This document shows positions 47,514 to 57,374 of a stretch of DNA of 64,000 bases, in pieces. The notes beneath the pieces were generated by a model, which was not told the origin of the DNA, searched no databases, and saw only the letters and a program-made list of their open reading frames with translations. Origin of the DNA: a bacterium (GTDB lineage: Bacteria > Gemmatimonadota > Gemmatimonadetes > Longimicrobiales > RSA9). Every line of letters begins with the position of its first letter. Position 1 is the first letter of the stretch. The stretch is taken from NCBI GenBank assembly GCA_003242735.1, contig QGVH01000015.1:1-64000 (forward strand). The letters run 5' to 3'. A program made the translations under genes and the position numbers.

Positions 47514-49667
47514 ATGCACGACCACCACGCCCATCACCGGCACGCGCCCGGATGGTCCGGCGAGCCGCCGAGGCCCGGAGACCGGGATCGCCGTGAGCAG
47601 GCCCGCGCCGAGGGCCACGCACACGGCTCGGAGGTCGCACGAACGGACTCACCGGCCCCCCACGCGGGCGTTCATGTCACGCGCGGGGCCCACGCCGCGC
47701 ACGACGAGCACGCGGGCCACGGCGTCGAGCTGTTCCGACGTCGCTTCTGGGGGGCCTTGCTGCTCACCCTCCCCACCCTGATCTGGAGCGACGTCCTGCA
47801 GGGCTGGCTGGGCTACACCGCGCCGACGTTCCCGGGCTCGCGCTTTGTTCCGGCGATCTTCGGGACGGCCGTGTTCGTATACGGCGGGCGGGTGTTCCTC
47901 CAGGGCGCGGTGCGCGAGCTGGGGGACCGCTCACCGGGGATGATGACCCTGATCTCGATCGCGATCGGCGTCGCGTTCCTGTTCAGCCTCGCCGTGACCC
48001 TCGGCTTCCGCGGCACGCCACTGTGGTGGGAGCTGGCGACGCTGGTCACGGTCATGCTGCTCGGCCACTGGATGGAGATGCGCTCGATCGCGCAGGCGAG
48101 CGGCGCGCTGCGGGAACTGGCGAAGCTGCTGCCGGACACGGCGGTGCGGGTGGTGGACGGACGCACCGAGGAGGTGCCGGTCAGCGCGCTGCGCGAGGGC
48201 GACGTCGTGCTCGTGCGGCCGGGGGCGGGCATCCCGGCGGACGGGGTGGTGAGGGAAGGGAGGAGCGCCGTCAACGAGGCGATGATCACGGGCGAGTCGC
48301 GGCCCGTGGACAAGGTCGAGGGCGATGAGGTGATCGCCGGTACGGTCAACGGCGCGGGGTCGCTTCGCATCGAGGTGACGCGAACGGGTGAACGCACCGC
48401 GCTCGCCGGCATCATGCGGCTGGTCGCGGAGGCGCAGATGTCGCGCTCGCACGCCCAGGCGCTCGCGGACCGCGCGGCGTTCTGGCTGACCCTGGTGGCG
48501 ATCGGCGCAGGCGCGGCCACGCTGGTGGGGTGGCTCGCGGTGGAGGCCCCGGCTGGCTTCACGATCGAGCGTGTCGTCACGGTGCTGGTGATCGCGTGCC
48601 CACACGCGCTGGGGCTTGCCATCCCGCTCGTCATCGCGATCTCGACGACGCTCGCCGCGAGGAGCGGGCTGCTCGTTCGGGATCGGCAGGGTCTGGAGGA
48701 GGCGCGGCGCGTGGACACCGTGGTGTTCGACAAGACGGGCACACTCACCACCGGGGAGTTCCGCGTGGTGGATGTCGCGACGATCCCGGGCCTCGCCCCG
48801 GACGAGGCCCTGCGGCTCGCGGCGGCGACAGAGCACGACAGCGAGCACGCCATTGCGCAGGGGATTGTCAAGAGCGCGGAGGAGAAGGGGATCGCACTGC
48901 CCGATGCGCGCGGATTCGAGGCGCTCCCCGGCCAGGGCGTGCGGGCGGAAGTGGAAGGGCGCGAGCTGTCCGTCGGCGGGCCGGCGCTGCTGCGCCGGCT
49001 CGGGATCACGCTGCCTGCGCCGCTCGAGGCGGGCGCGGAACGGGCCAGGGCAAGGGGCCACGCGTCGGTGGTGCTGCTGGAGGGAGAGCAGCCGCTGGCG
49101 GTGGTCGCGGTGGCGGACCGCATCCGGCCGGAATCGTACGAGGCGGTGCGGCGGCTACACGCGGAAGGGATCGAGGTCGTGATGCTGACCGGCGACGCGC
49201 GCGTAGTCGCGGAAACGGTCGCGCGGGAGCTGGGCATCGACGCGTTCCACGCCGAGGTGCTGCCGGACCAGAAGGTCGAGAAGATCCGCGAGCTGAGGCG
49301 GCAGGGCAAGCGGGTGGCGATGGTGGGGGACGGCGTGAACGATGCCCCCGCGCTGCTCACCGCGGACGTGGGCATCGCGATCGGGGCGGGAACCGGTGTC
49401 GCGGTCGAGGCGGGAGACATCGTGCTGGTACGGAGCGACCCGCGGGATGTGCCGCGCATCATCGAGCTCTCGCGGGCGACGTACCGCAAGATGGTGCAGA
49501 ATCTCTGGTGGGCCGCCGGCTACAACGTCGTAGCGATCCCGCTCGCGGCGGGTGTGCTCGCGGGCCGGGGGATCCTCCTGCCGCCGGCCGTGGGCGCGAT
49601 CCTGATGTCGGTGAGCACGGTGATCGTAGCGCTGAACGCGCAGTTGCTGCGGCGGGCGCGGCTATGA
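47514..49667 (+). CDS. copB: P1B-type copper/silver ATPase, CopB-like (CPH motif)
   Basis: 717 residues. A His-rich cytosolic N-terminus (MHDHHAHHRH and further His pairs to residue 70) replaces HMA domains. Eight membrane helices are expected. The ion-binding motif is CPH (Cys362-Pro-His364, VIACPHALGLAIPL), typical of P1B-3 pumps. Actuator TGES (ITGESRPVDK), phosphorylation DKTGT (Asp406) and hinge VGDGVNDAPAL are intact. It exports Cu or Ag from the cytosol. No chaperone or regulator gene sits beside it. Confidence 0.93.
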   Translation: MHDHHAHHRHAPGWSGEPPRPGDRDRREQARAEGHAHGSEVARTDSPAPHAGVHVTRGAHAAHDEHAGHGVELFRRRFWGALLLTLPTLIWSDVLQGWLGYTAPTFPGSRFVPAIFGTAVFVYGGRVFLQGAVRELGDRSPGMMTLISIAIGVAFLFSLAVTLGFRGTPLWWELATLVTVMLLGHWMEMRSIAQASGALRELAKLLPDTAVRVVDGRTEEVPVSALREGDVVLVRPGAGIPADGVVREGRSAVNEAMITGESRPVDKVEGDEVIAGTVNGAGSLRIEVTRTGERTALAGIMRLVAEAQMSRSHAQALADRAAFWLTLVAIGAGAATLVGWLAVEAPAGFTIERVVTVLVIACPHALGLAIPLVIAISTTLAARSGLLVRDRQGLEEARRVDTVVFDKTGTLTTGEFRVVDVATIPGLAPDEALRLAAATEHDSEHAIAQGIVKSAEEKGIALPDARGFEALPGQGVRAEVEGRELSVGGPALLRRLGITLPAPLEAGAERARARGHASVVLLEGEQPLAVVAVADRIRPESYEAVRRLHAEGIEVVMLTGDARVVAETVARELGIDAFHAEVLPDQKVEKIRELRRQGKRVAMVGDGVNDAPALLTADVGIAIGAGTGVAVEAGDIVLVRSDPRDVPRIIELSRATYRKMVQNLWWAAGYNVVAIPLAAGVLAGRGILLPPAVGAILMSVSTVIVALNAQLLRRARL

Positions 49668-49771
49668 GGAGGCGGTCGGCGGAGCGACCGGACGCTGGCC
49701 CCGGCGCGCTACGGGGGAGACGACCGGCCCCGACGCGTTCCGAGAGCGGCCGGCGCGGGCGGCGGGAGCGG

Positions 49772-49800
49772 TTGACCCGGCCCCGCCATTCCCTTAGGTT
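49772..49800 (+). promoter_or_regulatory. Predicted promoter for the small membrane protein gene
   Basis: TTGACC (49772-49777), 17-base spacer, TAGGTT (49795-49800). The spacing and TAGNTT -10 match the exbB promoter. The ATG at 49811 is very near the expected start of transcription, so the leader is only a few bases unless the true start lies elsewhere; AAAGGA sits just before the ATG. Confidence 0.5.
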
Positions 49801-49810
49801 TCAAAGGATT

Positions 49811-50014
49811 ATGCGCACTCGCACCGATTCGCGAACGCCGGCGGAGACGGCCGGTTCGCTCCGGTTCTCGACGATCAACGTCGTCTTGCTCGTGCTCGGG
49901 CTGGCGACGATCGCGGCGGGCTACACCCTGCTGGCCAGAGGGTCCACCGTGGCCGCGCCGCTCCTCCTGGTGCTCGGCTACGTGGTCCTCATCCCGCTCG
50001 GGCTCATTCTCTGA
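49811..50014 (+). CDS. Small two-helix membrane protein
   Basis: 67 residues. After a polar N-terminus (MRTRTDSRTPAETAG) two hydrophobic helices are separated by a short turn: INVVLLVLGLATIAAGYTLL and APLLLVLGYVVLIPLGLIL. The pattern resembles DUF3098-like small membrane proteins of outer-membrane phyla, but I cannot be sure of the family. AAAGGA precedes the ATG by two bases. A tRNA gene follows 28 bases after the stop. Function unknown. Confidence 0.7.
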   Translation: MRTRTDSRTPAETAGSLRFSTINVVLLVLGLATIAAGYTLLARGSTVAAPLLLVLGYVVLIPLGLIL

Positions 50015-50042
50015 GTGGGCGCTCGGCCGACCGCCGGGTGAC

Positions 50043-50117
50043 GGGCGCTTAGCTCAGTTGGTCTAGAGCGCTTCCCTTACAAGGAAGAGGTCACAGGTTC
50101 GAGTCCTGTAGCGCCCA
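50043..50117 (+). tRNA. tRNA-Val, anticodon UAC
   Basis: 75 bases. Acceptor stem GGGCGCT/AGCGCCC, D arm with AGCTCAGTTGG, anticodon stem CTTCC/GGAAG enclosing CTTACAA (anticodon TAC), and T arm ACAGG-TTCGAGT-CCTGT. The discriminator is A, and CCA is not encoded. It reads valine GUA and GUG codons. A perfect 14-bp hairpin follows. Confidence 0.96.
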
Positions 50118-50129
50118 TGGGTGCATCGA

Positions 50130-50162
50130 AGCCCCGCGGGGCCGATCTGGCCCCGCGGGGCT
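50130..50162 (+). terminator. Strong hairpin terminator after tRNA-Val
   Basis: A perfect 14-bp stem (AGCCCCGCGGGGCC / GGCCCCGCGGGGCT) with loop GATCT, 12 bases after the tRNA. It is followed by CGTGTCAT, so it lacks a long T run, which is usual for hairpins in this genome. Confidence 0.65.
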
Positions 50163-50357
50163 CGTGTCATCGTGGCGCGTGACAACCGCCGCCGGGAGCC
50201 CGATTCGCGATGCCCTTGGACCGAACGCCTCCTCGAGCGCTGCCTCGACGCGCTGCACGCGTTGGAGGTGGACGGCGCCGTGGTCGCCGAGGCCCCCGAC
50301 CTGTGGGCGTGGCCGGCGGCGGGGCTGCGCGTGCTCGCCGGAGCGGCCCCGCGCCCC

Positions 50358-52322
<1,965 letters not shown>

Positions 52323-52364
52323 GTCACTCCGTTCCGGTGGTGCCAGCGCCGCGCCGGCGCCCCA

Positions 52365-52393
52365 AAGATGACATCGGCAGGAGCGGGGGGCAA
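52365..52393 (-). promoter_or_regulatory. Candidate promoter for glgB
   Basis: On the minus strand, TTGCCC (52393-52388), 17-base spacer, CATCTT (52370-52365). The -10 is a poor match, so this is tentative; the leader would be about 35 bases. Confidence 0.35.
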
Positions 52394-52611
52394 AAAGCTT
52401 CGCCAAACGCGCACGGTTTTCGTGTTGCGAGCCCGCGGCAGCACGGGACATGGAAAGACTTCACAAGGAGTTGACGTGCGGCACGGATCTCGAATCGGGG
52501 AGCGGCGAGGCGGTCTCCTCGAGCAGGGGATCGCGAGTCCGCTTCGACCCGACGCCGTCTCGATCCGGGGCGGCCCAAACACGAAGACTCCGGTTGCGCG
52601 ATCGCGAACCG

Positions 52612-53496
52612 ATGACGGACAGCTATCCGATCCGACGGCCGAGCGTGCCTCTCCGCGCGCTCGCGCTCTCCGTTTGTGCACTCGCCGTGCCGGTGGTCGC
52701 GGCGGCCCTCCCCGAGGCCGACGCGGGGGCAGGGACGGAACCGCTCCTGTGGCTGCTCGCGCTGGTGCCCGCGTTCCTATTGGCGTACTACCGAGGCTGG
52801 CGCGGCGCCGAATTCGCGCTGGCCGCCGGCATGGTCGCGCTCACGGTCGCCCACATCGTGGCGACGCTGACCGGCCGTGACCTGGGGAACCCGGCCATCC
52901 TGCTCCCCTCGGTGAGCGCCTACATCGTCGCCTCCCTGGGGATCGGCACCCTGTCCGAGCTCCTGCACCGGCACGTCGCGCGCGCGGAGGCGCAAGCGCT
53001 GACGGACGAGCTCACAGGACTGCCGAACCGGCGCTGGGCGCGGCTCATGCTCGAGACGGAGTTCGCGGCGGCGCAGCGCGGCCGGCCGCTGGTGGTGGTC
53101 CTGTTCGACCTGGACCGGTTCAAGGAATACAACGACCGCTACGGCCACGCCGCGGGCGACCGGGCGCTGAGGGTGGCGGCGGCGGTCCTCCGACGGAACA
53201 CGCGCCGCATGCACCTCACGGCGCGCATCGGCGGCGAGGAGTTCCTCTCGATCCTGTCTTCGTCCGACATCGCCGGCGCGCGGGTCTTCGCGCGGCGGAT
53301 CCGGGAGGATCTGGCCCGCGTGGAACTGCCGACCGGGCCGATCCGCGTCAGCGCCGGCCTCGCCGCGTACGACCCCGCAATGACATCGCCCGACGACCTG
53401 CTGGCGGTCGCCGACGAGGCGCTGTACCGCGCCAAGCAGGATGGCCGGGACCGGATCCGGGTCGGGCGGCTCCGCAAGCGGCTGTACGCGGTCTGA
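52612..53496 (+). CDS. Membrane-bound diguanylate cyclase (GGDEF domain)
   Basis: 294 residues from ATG 52612; the frame is open back to 52450, so the N-terminus is uncertain. Three or four hydrophobic helices span about 12-120 with no extracellular sensor domain evident. The GGDEF domain follows (DELTGLPNRRWARLMLETE, VVLFDLDRFKEYNDRYGH) with active-site GGEEF (ARIGGEEFLSIL), which supports c-di-GMP synthesis. An inhibitory RxxD site before GGEEF is not evident. No EAL or PilZ gene is in the window. Confidence 0.9.
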   Translation: MTDSYPIRRPSVPLRALALSVCALAVPVVAAALPEADAGAGTEPLLWLLALVPAFLLAYYRGWRGAEFALAAGMVALTVAHIVATLTGRDLGNPAILLPSVSAYIVASLGIGTLSELLHRHVARAEAQALTDELTGLPNRRWARLMLETEFAAAQRGRPLVVVLFDLDRFKEYNDRYGHAAGDRALRVAAAVLRRNTRRMHLTARIGGEEFLSILSSSDIAGARVFARRIREDLARVELPTGPIRVSAGLAAYDPAMTSPDDLLAVADEALYRAKQDGRDRIRVGRLRKRLYAV

Positions 53497-53707
53497 TGGC
53501 CACCCCGCCCCGGGGGACGGGTTCATCCCGAAGAGAGGTCGAAGCCCTTGACCGCGGCTCGCCGCGCCGAGTAGAGTGCGCGCCGCATGAAGCCACGGGC
53601 CCGCAGGCCACGAGACCGGAACGCCTGCGGGCCCGCGCACGTTTCTGGCGGGCCGCGTGCCCCGGACGGGGCCGGCTCCCCGCCGGCCGCGCCGCTCCGG
53701 GCAGCAG

Positions 53708-53736
53708 TCTTTGCCTGGAACGGCGTGCCCGGCTAC
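53708..53736 (+). promoter_or_regulatory. Predicted promoter for the HU gene
   Basis: TTGCCT (53708-53713), 17-base spacer, TACGTT (53731-53736). The leader to ATG 53818 would be about 75 bases. It shows that the open frame extending upstream of HU is not translated. Confidence 0.6.
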
Positions 53737-53817
53737 GTTTACGCCAACGGAGGGCAGGGCCGCGGACCCCGAGGGCGGAGCGCCGCGGATCGAACCACTC
53801 AGATCACGGAGGGTGGC

Positions 53818-54108
53818 ATGAACAAGGCAGAGTTGGCCGATGCGCTGGCAGAGCGGACGAACCTTCCGCGGAAAGATTCGCGCGCGGCGGTGGAGGCGCT
53901 GTTCGATCCGGAGACCGGGCTCATCGCGCAGGCGCTGCAGCGCGGGGAGAAGGTGTCGCTGACCGGGTTCGGCACGTTCGAGGTCCGGGAGCGCAAGGCG
54001 CGCACGGCGCGGAATCCCCGGACCGGGATGACGATCGAGGTGCCCGCGACGCGCGCGGCCGCGTTCCGTCCGGGCAAGGGACTCAAGGACGGGATCGCGC
54101 GGCGTTAG
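53818..54108 (+). CDS. hup: HU-family nucleoid DNA-binding protein
   Basis: 96 residues from ATG 53818, preceded by GGAGGGTGGC. MNKAELADALAERTNLPRKD opens with the family helices, KVSLTGFGTFEVRERKARTA leads into the DNA-binding arm (NPRTGMTIEVPATRAAAFRPG) and the last helix is KGLKDGI. It bends and compacts DNA. The end of the gene, including the stop codon, is duplicated in a 24-base tandem repeat. Confidence 0.94.
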   Translation: MNKAELADALAERTNLPRKDSRAAVEALFDPETGLIAQALQRGEKVSLTGFGTFEVRERKARTARNPRTGMTIEVPATRAAAFRPGKGLKDGIARR

Positions 54109-54135
54109 GCGGACGGGATCGCGCGGCGTTAAGCG
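54088..54135 (+). repeat. 24-bp tandem duplication across the HU stop codon
   Basis: Two direct copies begin at 54088 and 54112 (GACGGGATCGCGCGGCGTTA, then RGCG), differing by one base (TAGGCG versus TAAGCG). The first copy encodes the last residues and stop of HU (DGIARR*); the second is in the same frame just beyond. This looks like a recent slippage duplication. Confidence 0.8.
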
Positions 54136-54163
54136 AACGGCGACCCGGCGTCCCGGATCGGAG

Positions 54164-54184
54164 GCCCCCGGCAGGACCGGGGGC
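54164..54184 (+). terminator. Hairpin terminator after HU
   Basis: An 8-bp stem (GCCCCCGG / CCGGGGGC) with loop CAGGA, followed by TTCGCTC. It lies about 55 bases after the HU stop. Confidence 0.55.
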
Positions 54185-54189
54185 TTCGC

Positions 54190-54656
54190 TCATCGCGCTG
54201 CGCGTTCGGCCTGGCCGGCACCGTGCCCGGCCGCGGTGCCGGGCCGTTCCCGCCTGGGCCGCGGGCCGCGCGCGGCCACCGATCCGCTCGAGGTCGTCGG
54301 TGTCGATGGGCAGGCTGCGGCGGTGGGGGCCACTGTGCCGGCGTCGAGGAGGAACTCCCCGAGTGTTGGGCGGAAGACCCGGAGTGTGGGGCGAGAGCGG
54401 AAGAGATCCGGTGTGCGGCGCCGGTCGGGGTGGCGGGGGACCACGTGTTCGTCTCGATCGCCGCTGGCCACACCCGCACCAGTGGCAGCACGGATCGCGG
54501 AGTCGTTGACTTGCGGAGGCACCCTCCACGACCTGACCGGCTCGGCGCAGGGCGTGGTCCGTGAGCCGACGCCGGTGCGCGTGCCGAGCCCGCCCCGGGC
54601 GACGGCGCCGGGCGGCCGGAGAAGCGCCCGGCGTCCACGGCGGGGTGACGAAACCC
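54190..54656. other. Non-coding-looking GC-rich intergenic region
   Basis: About 470 bases between the HU terminator and the next promoter. Open frames exist on both strands but have Arg/Pro/Gly-rich, family-less translations and no good ribosome-binding sites. I see no RNA gene or repeat family here. Confidence 0.45.
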
Positions 54657-54705
54657 TTGCACCGGCGGCGGGGAGCCCCTTAACTTGGCGCGAATATAGC
54701 GCCAA
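54657..54705 (+). promoter_or_regulatory. Candidate promoter with an inverted repeat at the start site
   Basis: TTGCAC (54657-54662), 17-base spacer, TTAACT (54680-54685). Immediately after it, a perfect inverted repeat TTGGCGC-GAATATA-GCGCCAA (54685-54705) covers the expected transcription start, which suggests a repressor operator. The leader to ATG 54865 would be about 170 bases. Confidence 0.5.
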
Positions 54706-54864
54706 CCCGCCGGTGTCTGCCCCTGGGGGGCGGAAGGTCCCAGCCGAGAGCCCGGTTGCGTCCGTGAACACTGGGACCTGCTGCGGGTTAGCATCAGCGG
54801 ACAGAGTCGCGCGGCCACCGAGTACGGCCGCTGGGTGACCCCTACCAGCCCGGAGACTGCGGAC

Positions 54865-56607
54865 ATGGAGCCAACGCGTGCGAACCTGCGACGCCTCGTC
54901 GCCTCGGCAGTCGGGATCGTCGCCGCGACCGCCCTGTTTGCCGCCCCCGAGGCGGTGCACGCGCAAAGCCGGTATCGCGTCCTCGTTCCCGCACTCAAAG
55001 CGGAGGGAGGCGCGAAGGAGAATTTCGGTAGGGATGTGGCGGAGCGGCTGCGCAAGAGCCTCGAGGGGATGGCCACGCACGCGCCGGTAGACCGCGGCGA
55101 GATGCGGGCAAAGCTCCGCGAGGTGAAGCGGGACGAGAAGGAGCTCGTGGACTGCGTCACCGCCCGCCAGTTCGCCGTGTACATCAACGCCATGCTGTAC
55201 CTCTGTGGCGAGTACCGGCCGGCCGGCTCCGGAATGGAGGTCAAAGCGCAGTTCGTGACGGCGCGGACGGGCGAGGCGTTCGAGATCCCGCCGTTCACCG
55301 CGAACACGGCAGATGAAGCGGCGCAGATCATCTTCAACGGCTTCGAGACCGTCGTCAATCAGCAGCGGCTGACGACGTTCTGCCTCGACTACCTCGCCAG
55401 CGAGCAGTGGACGAACGCGCTCGAGAACTGCAACAACGCACTGGCCCTGAACCCGAACTCGGAGGCCGCGCTCTTCGGCCGCGCCCGAGCACTCCTGGGC
55501 CTCGACTCGCTCGAGGTGGCGATGCAGGAGCTCGAGAAGCTGCTCGAGCTGAACCCCGGGCACGTGGACGGGCTCCAGACCGCGGGCTACGTGGCGACGA
55601 AGCTCAACCAGCCCCAGAAGGCGCTCGAGTACTACCGCGCGTACCTCGACCTCAATCCGGGCGACCCGCAGGTCCGCCTCACCATCGCCATCGACATGGC
55701 GAGGAACGGCGACCCGAAGGGCGCGCTCGAGCTGGTCGAGGAGGGGCTCGCGGTGGATTCGAGCAACCTCAACCTCCGCCAGTACGCGGGCCACTTCGCC
55801 CTTGCCGCCGCGACCAAGATCGAAACGGACAGCGGCGCCCGGGACCCGCAGCGTCCTGCTGAGGCGTTGGCCCTGTACGAGAAGGCGCTCGGCTACTACC
55901 AGTCCGTCTTCGACGAGCGGGGCAGCGAGTCCGACGTCGAGATGCTCCGTCGGATGATGGTCACGCTCGTGGCGCTCGACCGGACCGCGGAGGCGGTCGA
56001 GATGGGCGCGCGCTTCGTGCAGGCGAAGCCGGAGGACGCGTCGCTCTGGTCGTCGTACGCGGATGCGCTCCAGAAGGCGGGACGGCTGGAGGAAGCCATC
56101 GCTGCGCTCGACTCGGTGCTGGCGCGCGACCCCAACTACGAGCGGGTCTACTCGCGGCAGGTCGCCTGGCTCGCCAGCACGGGGCAGATCGCGCGCATCA
56201 AGGCGGCCTACGAGAAGGCTCTCGCGCGGCAGGAGTACGAGGCGCAGCCGGATGAGCTCGCGCGCAGCGTGCTGCTCTACGCCTACAACGAGAAGTTCCA
56301 GAAGGGCGATCAGATGGGCGCGCTGCCGTACTTCGAACTCGTGCGGGAGATGAACACCACGCCGCAGACGCGCGGGCTGGCGAGCTATCTGGGCGGCTTC
56401 GCGCTGCTGAACCACGGCCGGAAGGTGTCGGAGCCGGAGACGCTGCAGTCGGCGCGCGAGGCGCTGCCGATCTTCCAGAAGGCGCGTCAATTCTTCCTCG
56501 ACGCGAGGCCGTACGCGGAGGCCAACAAGGTGGACCTCGCCGAGCCGCTCTCGAACGTGGACACGTTCATCGAGATCCAGGAGGCGATCATCAAGCGCGG
56601 CCGCTGA
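54865..56607 (+). CDS. Secreted TPR-repeat protein
   Basis: 580 residues from ATG 54865. A signal peptide (basic NLRR, hydrophobic core, cleavage after AVHA) directs it to the periplasm. Residues about 35-165 form a domain that loosely recalls CsgG/LpoB-like folds (YRVLVPALKAEGG, two cysteines in VDCVTA and YLCGEY that could pair). TPR-like repeats fill about 175-480. The remaining C-terminus is helical. Function unknown; such proteins often assemble envelope complexes. It lies just upstream of the dcw cluster but has its own promoter and terminator. Confidence 0.85.
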   Translation: MEPTRANLRRLVASAVGIVAATALFAAPEAVHAQSRYRVLVPALKAEGGAKENFGRDVAERLRKSLEGMATHAPVDRGEMRAKLREVKRDEKELVDCVTARQFAVYINAMLYLCGEYRPAGSGMEVKAQFVTARTGEAFEIPPFTANTADEAAQIIFNGFETVVNQQRLTTFCLDYLASEQWTNALENCNNALALNPNSEAALFGRARALLGLDSLEVAMQELEKLLELNPGHVDGLQTAGYVATKLNQPQKALEYYRAYLDLNPGDPQVRLTIAIDMARNGDPKGALELVEEGLAVDSSNLNLRQYAGHFALAAATKIETDSGARDPQRPAEALALYEKALGYYQSVFDERGSESDVEMLRRMMVTLVALDRTAEAVEMGARFVQAKPEDASLWSSYADALQKAGRLEEAIAALDSVLARDPNYERVYSRQVAWLASTGQIARIKAAYEKALARQEYEAQPDELARSVLLYAYNEKFQKGDQMGALPYFELVREMNTTPQTRGLASYLGGFALLNHGRKVSEPETLQSAREALPIFQKARQFFLDARPYAEANKVDLAEPLSNVDTFIEIQEAIIKRGR

Positions 56608-56654
56608 CGACGATCAGGGCCAGCGGTCGCGAGGCGGATCGCTCGCCACGGAGG

Positions 56655-56682
56655 AGGGACCGGGACGTCGTTCCCGGTCCCT
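56655..56682 (+). terminator. Rho-independent terminator after the secreted TPR gene
   Basis: An 11-bp stem (AGGGACCGGGA / TCCCGGTCCCT) with a 6-base loop, followed by TTCTTCATCC. It is the most conventional terminator in the window and separates this gene from the dcw promoter. Confidence 0.75.
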
Positions 56683-56798
56683 TTCTTCATCCGCGGGGGT
56701 GATCGTGGTGGGCGGTGTGTGGTGGAGCGTCCGTGTGCGGGGGCGATTGCGGGTCGCCAGCGCAAGTTGCTGTGTGCACTGGGGTTCCATGAGGAGTC

Positions 56799-56828
56799 TT
56801 GACGGGGCGATGTGACGCCGTGTAGTAT
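56799..56828 (+). promoter_or_regulatory. Predicted dcw operon promoter (Pmra)
   Basis: TTGACG (56799-56804), 18-base spacer, TAGTAT (56823-56828). Transcription would start near 56835, right before the MraZ repeats. Confidence 0.65.
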
Positions 56829-56840
56829 TGGGGCCCGGAG

Positions 56841-56865
56841 TGGGGAAGAGTGGGGAGGAGTGGGA
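56841..56865 (+). promoter_or_regulatory. MraZ box (three TGGGN repeats)
   Basis: TGGGG (56841), TGGGG (56851) and TGGGA (56861) are direct repeats spaced exactly 10 bases apart with 5-base gaps, the known MraZ operator pattern. The box lies just after the predicted start of transcription and about 35 bases before mraZ, so MraZ binding would repress its own operon. Confidence 0.8.
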
Positions 56866-56899
56866 AGACGCCTGCCATGCCCTGCTGTCGAGGACCCCG

Positions 56900-57361
56900 A
56901 TGGCGGGAACTCGAACCCCGGCGAGCCGGGGGCTGAAATTTCTGGGCAGTTACCTCTATCAGCTGGACGAAAAGGGGCGATTGAGTCTGCCGGCGGCGTT
57001 TCGCCGCGAGGCTGCGGATCAGCGCTTCGTTCTCGTGCAGGCGTACCCGCCTGCGCTCCAGCTTTACCCGGAGTCCACGTGGGCGGAGGTGGAGGAGCGG
57101 TTGATGGAGCTCCTTCGGCATCAGCCGGAGGCGCGGATGTGGGCGTTGAGCGTGCTGGCGAACGCGACGGAGGTCGTTCCGGATGGTCAGGGACGGATCC
57201 TGGTGCCGGCGCGTCTGAAGGAAGCGGCGGAGTTGACCGGCTCGGTGCTCCTGGTCGGGCTGGTGAACCGCATCGAGCTGTGGAACCCGGAGCGGTTCGA
57301 GGAGGCGGTGGCGGCGAAGGCGGCGGAGTTCGAGCGCTTCGCGCCGCAGATCTTCCGTTAG
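56900..57361 (+). CDS. mraZ: Transcriptional regulator MraZ
   Basis: 153 residues from ATG 56900; GAGG is seven bases upstream. The frame stays open back into the promoter, which excludes a longer form. Two AbrB-like halves are present (YQLDEKGRLSLPAAFR near residue 20 and EVVPDGQGRILVPARLKE near residue 95), the duplicated swapped-hairpin DNA-binding fold. It represses the dcw operon through the TGGGN box. The first 14 residues are an extra extension relative to E. coli MraZ. Confidence 0.93.
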   Translation: MAGTRTPASRGLKFLGSYLYQLDEKGRLSLPAAFRREAADQRFVLVQAYPPALQLYPESTWAEVEERLMELLRHQPEARMWALSVLANATEVVPDGQGRILVPARLKEAAELTGSVLLVGLVNRIELWNPERFEEAVAAKAAEFERFAPQIFR

Positions 57362-57374
57362 GGCTGGACGGTCG

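Noticed and set aside
50043..50162. tRNA-Val as an integration site for a mobile element
   Set aside because: No integrase, no repeated tRNA 3' end and no change of composition are seen on either side; the tRNA is followed by an ordinary terminator.
53587..53817. Longer N-terminus for HU
   Set aside because: It contains a TTGCCT-17-TACGTT promoter, and HU proteins start at MNKAELA-type sequence.
54236..54838. Possible plus-strand protein between HU and the secreted TPR gene
   Set aside because: Family-less Arg/Pro-rich translation, no ribosome-binding site, and it runs through the predicted promoter and inverted repeat.
56829..56865. Short repeats near mraZ as a CRISPR or satellite array
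   Set aside because: Units are 5 bases with 5-base gaps and match the MraZ operator pattern; no spacers or cas genes.
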